Part shown: piece after piece, positions 1 to 12,900 of the stretch
Layout: every line of letters begins with the position of its first letter
Position numbering within the stretch: position 1 is the first letter of the stretch
DNA from: Anisodus tanguticus
Lineage: Eukaryota; Streptophyta; Magnoliopsida; Solanales; Solanaceae
Direction of reading: 5' to 3'
DNA: 64,000 nucleotides
Assembly: GCA_034509755.1 (NCBI GenBank)
Contig: CM067547.1
Location: 53,118,859-53,182,858, forward strand
Notes under the pieces: model-generated
What the model saw: only the letters and a program-made list of their open reading frames with translations
Told to the model about the DNA's origin: nothing
Databases searched by the model: none
Made by a program: the position numbers and the translations under genes

Positions 1-120
1 AATTTACATATAAAATCCGAAATAATTTGAAAATCAGAGAGTATTTATTTATTTTCACATTTGTTTTTGATATTTTATTGTATTTGTTCCCTTCTTTATT
101 TATTTCCTCATTATTACAAG

Positions 121-873
121 GAGAAAATGACAAAAATGGTCTCTTATGTTTGAAATAGATTCAAAATGATCCCTCAAGTATCCACTTAATAATATCGATC
201 TTTTAACATTTTTAGTTTTTGTTAAATATTTACCGCACTTTCTCTGTGAGATTTGATAAGAACTATGAAAAAATGGAATTAGTAGGAAATCACATTTAGA
301 AATATAATTTTTATAATTTTTGATATTTTTAATTTATTTTTAGAGTCCAATGTAACTTTTTGAGGTATCATTTCCACTATTCTTTTTATATCTTTTTAGT
401 ATCTAGTAGTGTAGTACTCCATCCGTTTTAAAATATTTGTCTTACTTTTTTTTAATCCATTTAAAAAATAATGTCTCTTTTTCTTTTTTAGCAACTCTTT
501 CATTACAACTTTTCATAAATTTAAATGTTACTTTTGTACATTCAACACATTTTTAATTTAAGACCACAAGATTCAAAAGTCTTCTCTACTTTCTTAAATT
601 TTATGTCAAGTCAAAACCAGATAAACTTTTTTAAACGAAGGGAATAGTTTTTTTGTGTTATATATTTTAGGATTTGATGAGATTTTTTGGGGTTTATATT
701 AAAAAAAATTCCACTATTTCAGTTTAATCTAAGAGATATAGTCCGGTAAATATTTTACGGGTATAAAAAATATTTTTTGACAAACATAAAAGGATCAAAA
801 CTGTTAAGTGCATACTTAAGGGACTATTTTGAATCTACGCTCAAACATAGGGATCATTGTTGCCATTTTCTCT
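121..873. mobile_element. Mutator-like MITE in the PIAL promoter
   Basis: The two ends form an inverted repeat of roughly 70 bp: GAGAAAATGACAAAAATGGT on the left matches, in reverse complement, the segment ending CATTTTCTCT on the right. It is flanked by nearly identical 9-bp direct repeats (TATTACAAG at 112-120, TATTACTAG at 874-882). Long terminal inverted repeats with a 9-bp target duplication are typical of Mutator-like elements. There is no transposase ORF, so it is non-autonomous. It ends about 73 bp before the PIAL start codon, so it occupies the core promoter or 5' UTR zone. The exact right edge is uncertain by one base. Confidence 0.7.
417..644. mobile_element. Stowaway-like MITE nested in the Mutator-like MITE
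   Basis: The left end CTCCATCCGTTTTAAAAT and the right end (reverse complement starting TTCCCTTCGTTTAAAA) are imperfect inverted repeats of the plant Stowaway (Tc1/mariner) kind. TA dinucleotides at 415-416 and 645-646 fit the expected target duplication. The interior is AT-rich and non-coding. It lies inside the 121-873 element and so inserted after it. Confidence 0.6.
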
Positions 874-946
874 TATTACTAGTCCTTAACTGTTAGACTC
901 ATTAAGGACAAAACCAAAAAGTTTCAGTGTGCTCGAGAAGCTAAAC

Positions 947-3900
947 ATGGCCGGAACGACGGTGAACTCGATGCCGGCAACCGGCGTCAACGTCGGAGCT
1001 AATATGTTAAATCCATCATATGTAAACTCGTTTCGCATCTCCGCCGTTGCTGATCGATTAGCAACACACGTGTGTAATCAACCTACTGTTAACGCTCAGG
1101 AATTCGTTCACCTTTGCCTCTCACTTGCAAGGTTACATTTGTTTCTTCTATAACCTTCTATTACGGTAAATATATATATATATATTTTGTAATTATCATT
1201 GTAATTTTATTAATCTAATTTTTATATCTGCGCTTGTAGTTGTTAGGTTTAATGCGTAATATGTAATGTGTTGGTTTTTAGCCCTAGCGCGTTCGAAAAA
1301 TGTGATTATTTTGGCTTAATATTTGAATTTTTGCTCATTTTACTTTGAAAGCAGAGCACGTTAATTATTTTGGGCAAATTATTGCATTTTGTGCGTACTC
1401 TGCTTAATATCTAGTTTTTTTCTCTCATTTTTCTTTGAAATATTAGCTCTGTATAGTTTTTTGGGATATTATTTCATTTTTAATGTACTCTGGTTATTGT
1501 CTAGTTTTAATCCTCGTGCAACAACAAATACATACCTAGTAAAATCCTACGACGTGGGGTCGGGGAGGATAGAGTGTATGCAGACCTTACCCCTATCTTG
1601 GGAGGCAGAGTGTACTTTGCATTATATGTAGGTTTGATAGGGAGGCAGAGTGTACTCTGCATTATATGTAGGTTTTTTTGCTCATGTCTATATTTTAGCT
1701 CATCAACTAGTTAGGAATAGGTTTTAGACTTACCAGAGAACAAAAAAAAGAGCAGCCCAGTGCACTAAACTCCCGCTATGCGCGGGGTCCGGAGAAAGGT
1801 CGGACCACAAGGGTCTATTGTATGCTGCCTTACCTTGCATTTCTGTAAATATAATATGACGCCGTTGCCGGGGATCGAACCTAGGTCACCCGGGTTACCG
1901 GAAAATAATAACCCAGTGAAATCCCACAACATGGGTCTGGGGAGGGTAGAGTGTACACAGACCTTACCTCTACCTTGGTAGGTAGATCGACTGTTTTTGA
2001 GGGACCCTCGACTCAAGACAAATCATAAGCACAAGCAAAACAAAAGCAAAGCAAGAGCAAACCAAGAGAAACGGTAGACCCGATCGAAAAAAGTTAAAGC
2101 AGTATGAAAATGCTATGCTAGCGCATTCTAAAAAAGTAAGCATTAATTAGCTTAGGTAGATAAGCTCAGCAAAGTGCACTAAATGACACAGAGTAGCAGA
2201 AATCTAACTACAACGAACTATAAAGCAATACTGCGCCTATTAGTATGATAGGCTAAGCGGGCCTACAATAATAACACTACAATTATCAGTTTGTAAGCGT
2301 AAGTAGGACTACGCTCGACTACGTATTACCCTTCTAACCTAATCCGTGTCCTCCACAACTCCATCTCTAAGGTCATGTCCTCAGTAAGTTGCACCTGCGC
2401 CATATCCCGTCTAATTACCTCTCCCCAATACTTTTTCGGCCTACCTCTACCCCTCCTGAATCCGTCCATAGCCAACCTCTCACACCTGCGCACTGGGGCA
2501 TTTGTGTCTCTCCTCTATACATGCCCAAACCATCTCAACCTCGCTTTCCGCATCTTATCCTCCACCGATGCCACTCCCACTCTGTCCCGGATATCATCAT
2601 TTTTAATCCTATCCCTCGTATGCCCACACATCCATCTCAGCATCCTCATCTCCGCAACTTTCATCTTTTGAATGTGCGAAGTCTTGACTAGCCGACACTC
2701 TGCCCCATACAACATAGTCGGTCTAACTACCACTCTATAGAACTTGCCTTTAAGATTTGGTGGCACCTTTTTATTGCACAAGACTTCAGATGCGAGCCTC
2801 CATTTCATCCACCCTGCCCCAACACAATGTGTGACATCGTCATCAATCTCTCCATTCCCTTGGATTATAGACCCGAGGTACTTGAAGCTTTCTTTTTAGG
2901 GATGGCCTGAGTACCAAACCTCACCTCCACGCCTGTCTCAAGGTCGCTCCCGTTACCGAACTTGCACTCCAAGTATTCTATCTTGGTCCTATTCAACCTG
3001 AACCCTTTAGACTCCAGAGTCTGTCTCCAAACCTCTAGCTTAGCGTTCATTCCGCTACGAGTCTCATCAATATAAAGTGCATTCTAACACTAACACAACT
3101 AAATAAGATAAACAAAGTACATTAAATAACATATAGCAACAGAAATTAAACTATAACGGACTATAAAGCAATACTGCGCCTTAACTAAATAAGATAAACA
3201 AATGATAGAAGAGTACAACTATGTCGTTTGCGAATAACATACACCATGGTACCTTCGCTTGAATTTGTCGTGTTAGTCCATCCATCACCAAGACAAATAA
3301 GAATGGGCTAAGAGCTGATCCCTGGTGCTGCCTCATCATCATTGGAAAGTGCTCTGAGTCTCCTTCTACTATCCGTACTCTGGTCTTGGCTCTATCATAC
3401 ATATCCTTGATCGCCCTAGTGTACGCCACAGGTACACCTCTAACCTCCAAACATCTTGAAAGAACCTCATTGAGGACTTTGTCGTATGCCTTCTCAGGTT
3501 GATGAAAATCATGTGTAAGTTTTTTTCCTCTCTCTATACTGCTCCACCAACCTCCTAATAAGATGAATGACTTCTGTGGTCGAACGCCCCGGCATAAATC
3601 CAAACTGGTTCTCGGAAATAGACACGCCTCTTCTCACCTTCATCTCCACGACCATTTTTTAAACTTTCATAGTGTGGCTTAGCAGCTTGATACCCTTATA
3701 GTTATTGCAACTCTGGATATCACCTTTGTTCTTGTACAAAGGGATCATTGTACTCCACCTCCATTCTTCGGGCATTGTTGCTGTGTTAAAAATGACGTTA
3801 AACAACTCAGTCAGCCACTCCAAACCTGCCCTGCATGCGCTCTTCCAAAATTCAACTGGGATCTCATCAGGCCTGGTCGCTTGTCCTCTGCTCATCCTAC

Positions 3901-6900
3901 GAACAACATCCTCAACTAGAGATGACAGAGGATTTTGGATCCGGTGGATCTAAATCCGTTTTATAGGATATGGATCTTCAAAATTTGGACCCGACGAATT
4001 CGGATCGGACCCGGATCCATTACTGACGAATCAGATCTGGATCTGGATCTTGTATTTGAGATCCGTATCCGGTCCAGATTCGATCCGTGGATCCGTTTTT
4101 TATTAAATATATCCATAACCTAGAATGTAATTTTATAAGTATTTTCTTAAATTTTTTCATAATTTATGTATTTTATATTCAGATTTGGACTTTATTTTTT
4201 AAATGGTCCATACGTTTAAGCCCAACAATGTTTTTTAAATGACGTTGAAACTAGTGACTTTGAAGACTAGTTTATCAAGTTTGGCAGAAGGTTATAGAAG
4301 ATGTTGCTGGCATTTTAAAGAACATTGTTGTAGAATTTAATTTCAAGACCTTAGTAAATGCAGCGTTTTCCATGATGTTATTTACTTTGCTTTATCGTCT
4401 TTATTTTCTTGTGATGCTAAAACTTCCTGAGTCGAGGCTCTCTCGGAAACAGCCGCTCTACCTACCAAGGTAGAGGTAAAATCTGTGTGCATTCTACCCT
4501 CTCCAGACCCCACGTTGTGGGATTTCACTGAGTATGTTATTGTTGTTGCTAAAACTTCGTTCTGTATTTTGGAAGAATGGTGTCATGTTTGTGTAGGTTG
4601 ATTAAATAAAAATTATTTTTTTCAATCAGATTGGGTTTCGTTTTGTCAAAAAAGTTTCAACAAGTGGGAATATTATTCAAGACAATTTTTTTTACCTGTG
4701 GCTCTAGATCCAATCTGTGGACCCGGTGGATCCGATGGATCCGGATTTGGATCTGATTTTTATGGACCCGATAGAACTGGATCTGGATCTGGATCTGGAT
4801 CTGGATCTGGATCTAGGTCTGAAAACTGGATCTGGATCTAGTAGGATCCAGTCCAGATTCGATCCGTTGCCATCCCTATCCTCAACCTCCTCAACCTTAA
4901 TGCTACTACAATACCCAAACACCCGGTACCTACCAGATCGCTCCTGATCTCCCAGCACAATATCTGTATCTTCTTTTTCGTTCAAGAGTTTATGAAAGTA
5001 AGACTGCCACCTCCGCCTAATATGCGCGTCCTCTACTAGTACTTTGCTGTCCTCGTCCTTGATGCACCTCATGTGATCCAAGTCACGTGCCCTCTTCTTC
5101 CTCGCCTTGGCTAGTCTCTACAACTTTCTATCCTCGCCTTTTTCCTCTAATTCCACATACATGCGTTCAAAAGCTGCTGTTTTTGCCGCCGTAACCGCAA
5201 GCTTTGCCTCTTTCCTTGCCATCTTATACAGTTCCCTATTCGTCCACTTCTTCACCTCATCCTTGCTTTCTACCAATTTCGCATACGCCGTTTTCTTCGC
5301 TCTCACCTTTTCTCGAACTTTACCATTCCACTACCAGCCTCCTCGATGCCTACCACGGCTACCCCTCGAGACCCCAAGCACTTCCCTAGCTACTACCTCT
5401 TGAATGCAACTGGCCGTCCTGTTCCACATCTTGATTGCATCCCCACTACTCTCCCAAGCTCCCTTGGCCATCAACCTCTCCCCCATCTCCTTTGCACTAG
5501 CCATTGTCAAACTCCCCCATTTGATTCTTAACCTGTCATCCACAATCCTCTTCTTCTTCTCCATCTTGATCTCCAAATCCATCATCCAAAGCTTATGTCG
5601 GGTTGTAAGATACTCCCTCGGAATAACCTTGCAGTCTTTACAAAGACCGTTGTCAACTTCCTAAGGAGCAAAAAGTCTATTCGAGTCTTAGCCACCAAAC
5701 TACTGAAAGTCACCAAATGCTCCTCCTTCTTCAAGAATCTCGAATTGGATATCACCATCCCAAAGGCTCTAGCGAACTCCAAAAGTGAGACGCTTCCCCA
5801 TTCCTTTCCCCGAGGCCAAAGCCTCCATGCATGTCATTATAACCCCCGAAAATGACCCGATATGTCATTGAGATCCTTTCTTACAAATAACTTCTCAATG
5901 GATGGTATATCACCTACCACCTCGTCCAAATCCTCCCAAAAACGCATCTTCTCCTCTCGCCTAAGCCCGCCTGCGGCGCGTAAGCACTAATAATGTTCAT
6001 AGTGAACCCTCCAACTACCAACTTAATCGTCATCATCCTGTCATTGACCCTCCTCACCTCTACCACCTGATCCCTTAGTTCGCTGTCTACCAAAATGCCT
6101 ACCCCATTCCTATACTTCGACCTACCGGAGAACTATAACTTATATCCGTCTACATCTTTAGCCTTAAGTCCTACCCATTTGGTCTCTTGGGCACATGCTA
6201 TATTAATCTTCCTCTTCTTAAGAATCTTAACTAGCTCAATGGACTTCCCCGTTAAGGTCTCAATGTTCCAAGACCCTATTCTCAGCCTAGCATTTCCCTT
6301 ACCCCACTTACCCCCCTAACCCTCGCCCCCGTCCCCGACCGAGAACATGACCCTAGTCTACCATCAGTTAACAGAGCCACTAAAACAAATATAAAATAAT
6401 AAACTAATCAAGTGTTTACCCTAAAACAGGAAGAGATCAAAGTGAAAGCACAAGTTAACAAGAATCTAGAAGCAAATAATACCACTACGCCAAGAATGCT
6501 ATAACTAAAGACAAGAAAGGTAAATACAAGTATCTAAAGTCATGAATCAATACAGCGAGGCGGCAAAATTTAACACGGGTAAGGACAAAGAATGGAAACG
6601 GGCAACCGGAGGTACCAACTCCAGTTGAATCGAACCTGTTCGGTGGCGAGAATCATTGTTTACCGGACTGTTCACCGGCACCGGGAGTATTATTCACTTG
6701 AATTTTGCACCAAAAAGTTGAGTACCTGTGTAGATCAAGGGAAAAAAGAACAAAAGAAGAGAGGAGAAGAGAGAAGAAAGGTCTTGAAACTTCTCGAAAA
6801 GTAACTTAGCTAAGTAAATATGGAAAACGTTGAATATTATTGTTATATACTATTAATAAAACTTATTTCACTTTTGTTTTGTTTGGTATGAATTTACGAT

Positions 6901-9900
6901 GAGGATGATTATGCGTTGAGCTTAAATGAAGAAGTGAGGTTTTATATAGTTTATCTTAGCTTGTTTGGGACTGAGTTGAAAATATTTTTTTTTCTTAATA
7001 TGTAGGTTCTTACTCATTTCTCTTTGAATTTTTAGCCATTGTGTGTTAAAAGTATGAAAATTTGGACATTGACACATTTTACAGTGCATATTGTGATCAA
7101 CATAACAAAATTTATTGTCAGAAGAATTTGGAGGATGTGGTGTCTAATTATCGGCTACTTACTCAGTTAGAGTTTTAGTTGTTTAAGCGGATAAATGAAA
7201 TTACAAAGAAGTTCTATTTATTTGGACGGTTTTCAAAGACTTCGATATAGTGGTTGATGTAGGCTGTCGGTAGCAGGCGTGGGGGATTCCATTGTCATAG
7301 AAGAGTAATGAATTCATGTATTTTGCACCTAGCTGGCTTAAATCCTGGATTCACCTTTCTAAATTGAAGATGCTCTCTTAGTGATATTATACTACCTTTT
7401 AACTACTACTGCAAAAGCATGAAAAAGAAGTTGGCAATTACTTTCTAATCTTTTCCTTATTTATGGGAAAGATCAAATCAGATATATGACTTGTTCAAAG
7501 GACTTCCTATATCGTATTTGAAACTTCGTTCTAAATGGTAATCCTTGACCATTCTGTTATTGTAAATGTCACATTTGCCATGATCGCATGTAATATTTCA
7601 GTATGTTTGGCATTTGGGAATGAAAGGCTAAAGCTCGTATGATATCTCATTTAGTTCTCATTAGCTCATTGTCTGCAAGAGCAACACATTGGTAATTCAT
7701 CATGCAAAATAGTTTTATTTCCTCCATCTCTTTCAGAATCCCGCTGTTAAATTAGGAATATGAGCCTCTATCTCTTTCTTGTTCATGTAGTCAAATCAGC
7801 TAGTAAAGTGGTAGTGGTGATTTTTAACTCATTTTCTCTTTCTGTATGTTGTTCCTTTCTAGAGTGCAGAGAGGAGACACATAAGCTATGTTTCTTTATC
7901 ATGTTAACTGTTATTGAGTGACTGATCTTTGATAAATGCAGAGGCATTGATTTTGCCATTGCAAACCAAGAGGTTCCAAATAGAGCTCAAGATTTACCTC
8001 AGCTGGTGAAACAGGTACTCTTGTAACAGGACGTCAATTTCATCATATTGCAATAACTTCATTGATCTGATTATAAGTTGTGTAGCATAAAGCACTAATG
8101 TTAAATCAGGAAATTAGGTAACAGTACAAGTTCAAAAAAATCAGGAAAATAGGTGAAGGGGACATTGTCAATTTTGTTCTCACTTGAATCTGTGGGAAAT
8201 GCCGGCAGCCCTGCATCATGTCAATAGGCTTAGAAAATATTGAATTTTCCTCACCGTAGTTTATAAAGGGATATAGGCTGCTTAGAAAGCATCACTCTAA
8301 TTTTCAGAACATAGCCACTGTATCAGAAGTATAGCACACTAGTTTTTTTTAATTGTTAGAAGTATAACACACTTCTTTTAGTGGATATGTTATTGAATGG
8401 CTACATGAGCTTTCATATGTTGGCAAATTATGTTTCTCAAACCTAATAATTAGTTAATTACCAGTGTTTAAATTTTGAAACTACCTCTGGAACTGTGAAA
8501 ACAGTCAGTTCTTTAGTTGATGCTTCCTGATTATGATGGTGATTAACTTTTTTGGACTTTGAATTGCTTATTCCTTTGGGTTCCCTTGAATACGAAGTTC
8601 AGGTTTGTTTAACCTTATGGAATCTGATGCCTTTTCATCCATTCTTGCTCATGGAAAGAAATTTCTTTGTCATGAAGTGCGAGTTGGCGTATTTTATACA
8701 AGTCCAAACTTTTCACGTATCTAGGCTTATAATTTATTTACCAATAACTTAGAAAGAGAACTATGAAGATCCTCTTATGATTCACGATTCGTCATATTCT
8801 ATGTTTTTTATCCTTGCATTGCAGTAATTCGTTCTCCAATTAAACTTTAGTCAGATAGCTACATTTGATCATAGTTGGAAGCATTTCTCTGCGTTGATAT
8901 CTGTGGAGAAGTTCAGCTAATTTTAAATCTAGATATGAGATTTCCAATTTAATTTCTTCTGGATCCATGCTAGTGATAATACAATTATGAGAAGTTGAGA
9001 ACAAAATGGAGCTTTGAGAGTGTCTCAATTACCTCCGGGGTTCTAACCTGTTAATGTTTGTTCTGTTAACTTATTGTGACTTTGTTGGAATAACACTTTT
9101 CTTTCCTTAAGCTTCATACCCGGATCCCCAGTATGTTTTTTCTTTTGGGATGGGGGTGCAGCTAATTGGTTTCGAGAATAGACCTTTCAATGCCAATCAA
9201 CTAGCTCATGATCATTGGTTCTGGTACTCCTGGATCTAAAAGGCATTGTTCGATCTTCTTATAAAACTTGGGTTTACAGTTTCAAAAAACAAAACTTGGG
9301 TTTATGGAGCAGTAATTTTTAAAGATTAGTTGATTGGGTAATACAGTAATGTGATGTTCTCTTAAATTCTGCTGAATGCTGATGGTGCGAAAAATAGAAC
9401 AGTTAACACCAAAGTGAAGTGAGTTCAATTGTTGGCAGATTATGACTTGAATGACCCAGTCGTCTTGGCTGTCAAACACTCGGGTTTTGGCCAAGGAGGA
9501 TTGATGTATTTGTGATGCTGGGCTTTGTCTGTTGTGTGGCATATTTGGTTGTATCCTACTATATTATTGTACTTCCTTTCTCAAAAAAAATTATGGAACC
9601 TTCTTGTGCTTTTGGCGTTGGTAGCCCAAATTATACTTACCTGTTGTTAATAACATTGTTTTCATTACTATAGAACTATTGAAGACTTGTATATTGCTCT
9701 TTTGTTAATCACCTTCTTTTTTTGACATAGTAACAACAATCGCCTTTTTCTTTTTCTTTTGATCACTCGCATTGTTTTTCATCTACTATTGAAGACTTGT
9801 AAGTTCGTCTAGAGAAAGTCAATTTACATGCAGTATTTTCCCTTCCTGTCATGTTCTTGCTCTTATTGATGTTCTAATTGATCTGTGAATTGCTGCGCAG

Positions 9901-12900
9901 TAAAATGACTGATTGCAAACCATGTGATCTGCATAATTCGCTTATGCGAAGATTGTGTACTGTTTAATTCCTATTATATGAATTTGCTTAAATATGCCAT
10001 AGTTTCCTATATGTAACAATGTACCTATTTATCAAATGAATAACTGAAGCTTAATTTTTTTTTTTAAATTCATGGCATCATGTAGGTATGCAGACTCCAG
10101 TGTGATACCTTACTGCTAGCACATGTCATGGTCCTTATGATTTCTGTCAAGGTAATTCCTGGACACTGGTCAGCTTTATGGGATAATTTTGGAAAGATGC
10201 GTGTTTTGCTGGCTTCCTCAATCACAAACATTGCAAGTGATGTTTCAGCTTTTGTTTCTGCAAAAAATAGATTACCAAGTCTAGTTACTTGATTGTTCTA
10301 TTGATATAATATTCAATGGATGTTTAAGTTTAATTTGGTTAAAAGATACGATTAGAAATGATCACATTAGAGACAAAGAGTGGATGTAGCATACATAGAG
10401 GATAAAATGAGAGAATTTGAGATGGTTTGACCATGTGTTGTGTAGACTCGAATATCCAAATCAATAGGTACAATACTGTGATAATTGACTCTACTGAAAA
10501 GCGATGAGGTAGGCGCAAAATTGTATGAAAAAAATTTGTTAGGATATTGCAATCAATCTCTTCTCTCTCTCTCTCTCTCTCTTTTTAATAAGGGAAATTA
10601 TGTTAATAACATTCAACACCAAGTTAGTATTGAAAGGGAACAACCATTGCGAGCAGAAAAATGGTTGAAGTTGAGTTTTTCAAGTTGGTTCTAAGTTCTA
10701 ACCACTTTTTCAAGTAATCTTTTCTCCCTCACAAGAAGGGGAGCCTTGGAATAACCGGTAAAGTTGCTGCCATGTGACCATGAGGTCATGGGTTCAAGCC
10801 GTGGAAACAACTTCTTGCAGAAATGTGAGGTAAGACTGCGTACAATAGACCCTTGTGGTCCGGCTCTTCTCCGGACCCCGCGCATAGCGGGAGCTTAGTG
10901 CACCGGGCTGCCCTTTCTTTTCTCCCTCACAAAAGTTCAACATTTTTTCAAGTGAAATGCATGTCCAGACACATCAATTTCCAAGTATCTTTTTCAAATC
11001 AACTTCAAATACTACTTCTAAAAAAATATCACCAAACTCATCCAAAACGCCAACTAAGTTCTTGTAGGGATAAGTTTATATGTAGAGAACCTCTAATTTT
11101 AAAGAACCCTAATTTTCCATAAAAGACAAATTGCTTACGTATTTTGGAATGAAATGGGTCCAAATAGAGGAATTACAGAGGAGGGGTAGAAGCTTATATG
11201 TGGTAGCCCAAGCGTCAGTTTTGCCAAAGGCTCATTCAAGGCACGTTTGAGCCCTGAAACTCAGGAACGGCGCTTCAGCTTGCTTAAGTTGCGGTTCAGT
11301 GTAGGCAAGGCACTAAGACGTGTGCCTCATTGCCCATGAGTTCTATCTTGTATCTAGCGGTACTAAACACAAGAGTATAATCGGCAAATAAGTGTATTAG
11401 TTGTTAAAGAAAACATTATAAATGAAATTGTTAGCTTTTTCTTGAGTTAAATATATATTCTTATTTTTCCCTTCATTGCACCTTTTGTTACTAGAGCCCA
11501 CACTTATATTGCGCTTAAAGCCCCAATAGACCTAGATCGTTTTTAGAGCTTTTCGCCTTTGACAATACTGCCAAGCGCTAAGAAGCTCCCATTCATATTA
11601 GTTATTACCGAACCCAACTAGTTTAGGATTGAGGTTTAGTTGATTGATTGGTCGGATAAAAGAGTTCCACCTCCAGTGACATTCTCCCGTGACATTGGCT
11701 CGAGTGTTTCTATCTTCCACTATTGTGGATGACATAAGCTGCAGTGTTTTAAGCCTAGGGTGGTGCTCCGTTTATTAAACTATATGGTGTTTCCCAAGAC
11801 ATACTTGAGCTTGCTGATTACCACTTTGCATGCATTCAATTTGCTTGTTATTGGCACTTCCCGCAATTTCTTCATTGACCACGTTCTTTGTTTGATAGAA
11901 TGCTAGTCAGAGCGGGTGGTTTACAGAGAAAGATGCTGAGGAACTTTGTAATCTGGCAAATGAGGTGGATAAGTCTGCTGGTTTGCTACATGGCTTACCT
12001 GTCTCGCTTCTTGTAATTGATGTTAAATTGATTTTGTCTTCCTTTTCTGTTTGCATGTATAGATTTCCAGCAGCTTCTGCAGCACATTTGGTTTTAAAAC
12101 TGAACCAAGCAGTTCTCTCACAATTATCTCGACGGTAATGTCAAGGTAGGCATCTTATCCTGCACCGAAATCTTAATTTCTGAATCTTTCATGCAATGGT
12201 GTATGGTCAACTTACCTCGGATTAATAATTTGCTTTATATATCAAAGATTAATTTTCGTAAGAATATTTGTGGGTTCACTTGGTGGTTTAATTGTGCAGG
12301 CGTTCAAAAGTCTTATGGCCAAAGAATGTCGTATTTTCTTCCCTTTCTTATTGGTTGATTATTACTGCCACTGACAGTACTGTTTTGGCAATTCATTTAA
12401 GTAATATTGTAACACTGAATGCTAATGCTAAAATGTGAAAGTAACAAATCTCATTCTTCCTATAAAGGGAAAAGTCAGTGGCTTATTAGCGGTACTCAAT
12501 AAATAGTTAAATTAATACAAAAACTGGGGTCCTATATTTCTGTTTGGACTCCAGGAATTGTCTGATATCATGGCTTGGGACTTGTACTTTTGGATAACTA
12601 CTAAGTTATAGTTTACTCATGTTCAGCATTTGCTGCTAACTCTTTGCTGTGACATGTATATCTCATGGCTTTTTTCCACTGTTCAGTTAGAGGTCAAATT
12701 TTCCATAGATGAGTCTATTTGGTTAATACCGTTATTTACCTTGGAATATGTGCTTAACTACATTTCAATCACTTGTTTGTTTGTGAATTGGCAGATTTTA
12801 TCCACGACTGAAAATGGGTCGGATAATTTCTTTCCTGGAGGTCAAGGTAGTAATTTAATAACGCATCCCCCTAGGAGTGAGTGTAATTATATTGCTGGTG

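Larger units (their letters stand above)
3917..4878. mobile_element. hAT-type non-autonomous transposon, 962 bp
   Basis: It is flanked by perfect 8-bp direct repeats TCCTCAAC (3909-3916 and 4879-4886), and the RTE reading resumes exactly across them. The ends are inverted repeats: TAGAGATGACAGAGGAT on the left, TAGGGATGGCAACGGAT on the right (reverse complement). TAGGGATGGCA-like ends with 8-bp duplications are characteristic of hAT elements. The interior is rich in GGATCC/GGATCT words and contains a nested 120-bp RTE copy. There is no transposase. Confidence 0.85.
2515..6310 (-). pseudogene. RTE-clade endonuclease/reverse transcriptase, broken
   Basis: Conceptual pieces on the minus strand, 5' to 3': an APE-type endonuclease zone (about 6310-5830), a linker (5585-4887), then RT blocks. 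These blocks include DEIPVEFWKS (3895 down), EKAYDKVLNEVL and HQGSALSPFLFVLVMDGLTR (3603-3181), LEVWRQTLESKG (3050-2865) and a C-terminal MLRWMCGHTR ... RLRWFGHV region (2808-2515). The RT active site reads FAND where the family has FADD, so one catalytic aspartate is lost. Frameshifts and stops separate every block, and a transposon interrupts the middle. It cannot make an enzyme. The clade assignment rests on motif order and wording, not on a tree. Confidence 0.8.
1903..6800 (-). mobile_element. RTE-clade LINE, near full length, decayed, in PIAL intron 1
   Basis: Antisense non-LTR retrotransposon with endonuclease, reverse transcriptase and C-terminal remnants in order from right to left. 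Its 3' end on the plus strand reads CCCAGTGAAATCCCACAAC followed by GGGGAGGGTAGAGTGTA, the common 3' tail of solanaceous RTE elements. The 5' end near 6800 is an estimate, placed where similarity to a coherent leader fades. It is split at 3917-4878 by a hAT MITE. It accounts for much of the unusual length of intron 1. Confidence 0.75.

Noticed and set aside
1861..1902. A tRNA gene on the minus strand
   Set aside because: Only a TΨC-like arm with a B-box is present; no cloverleaf can be completed.
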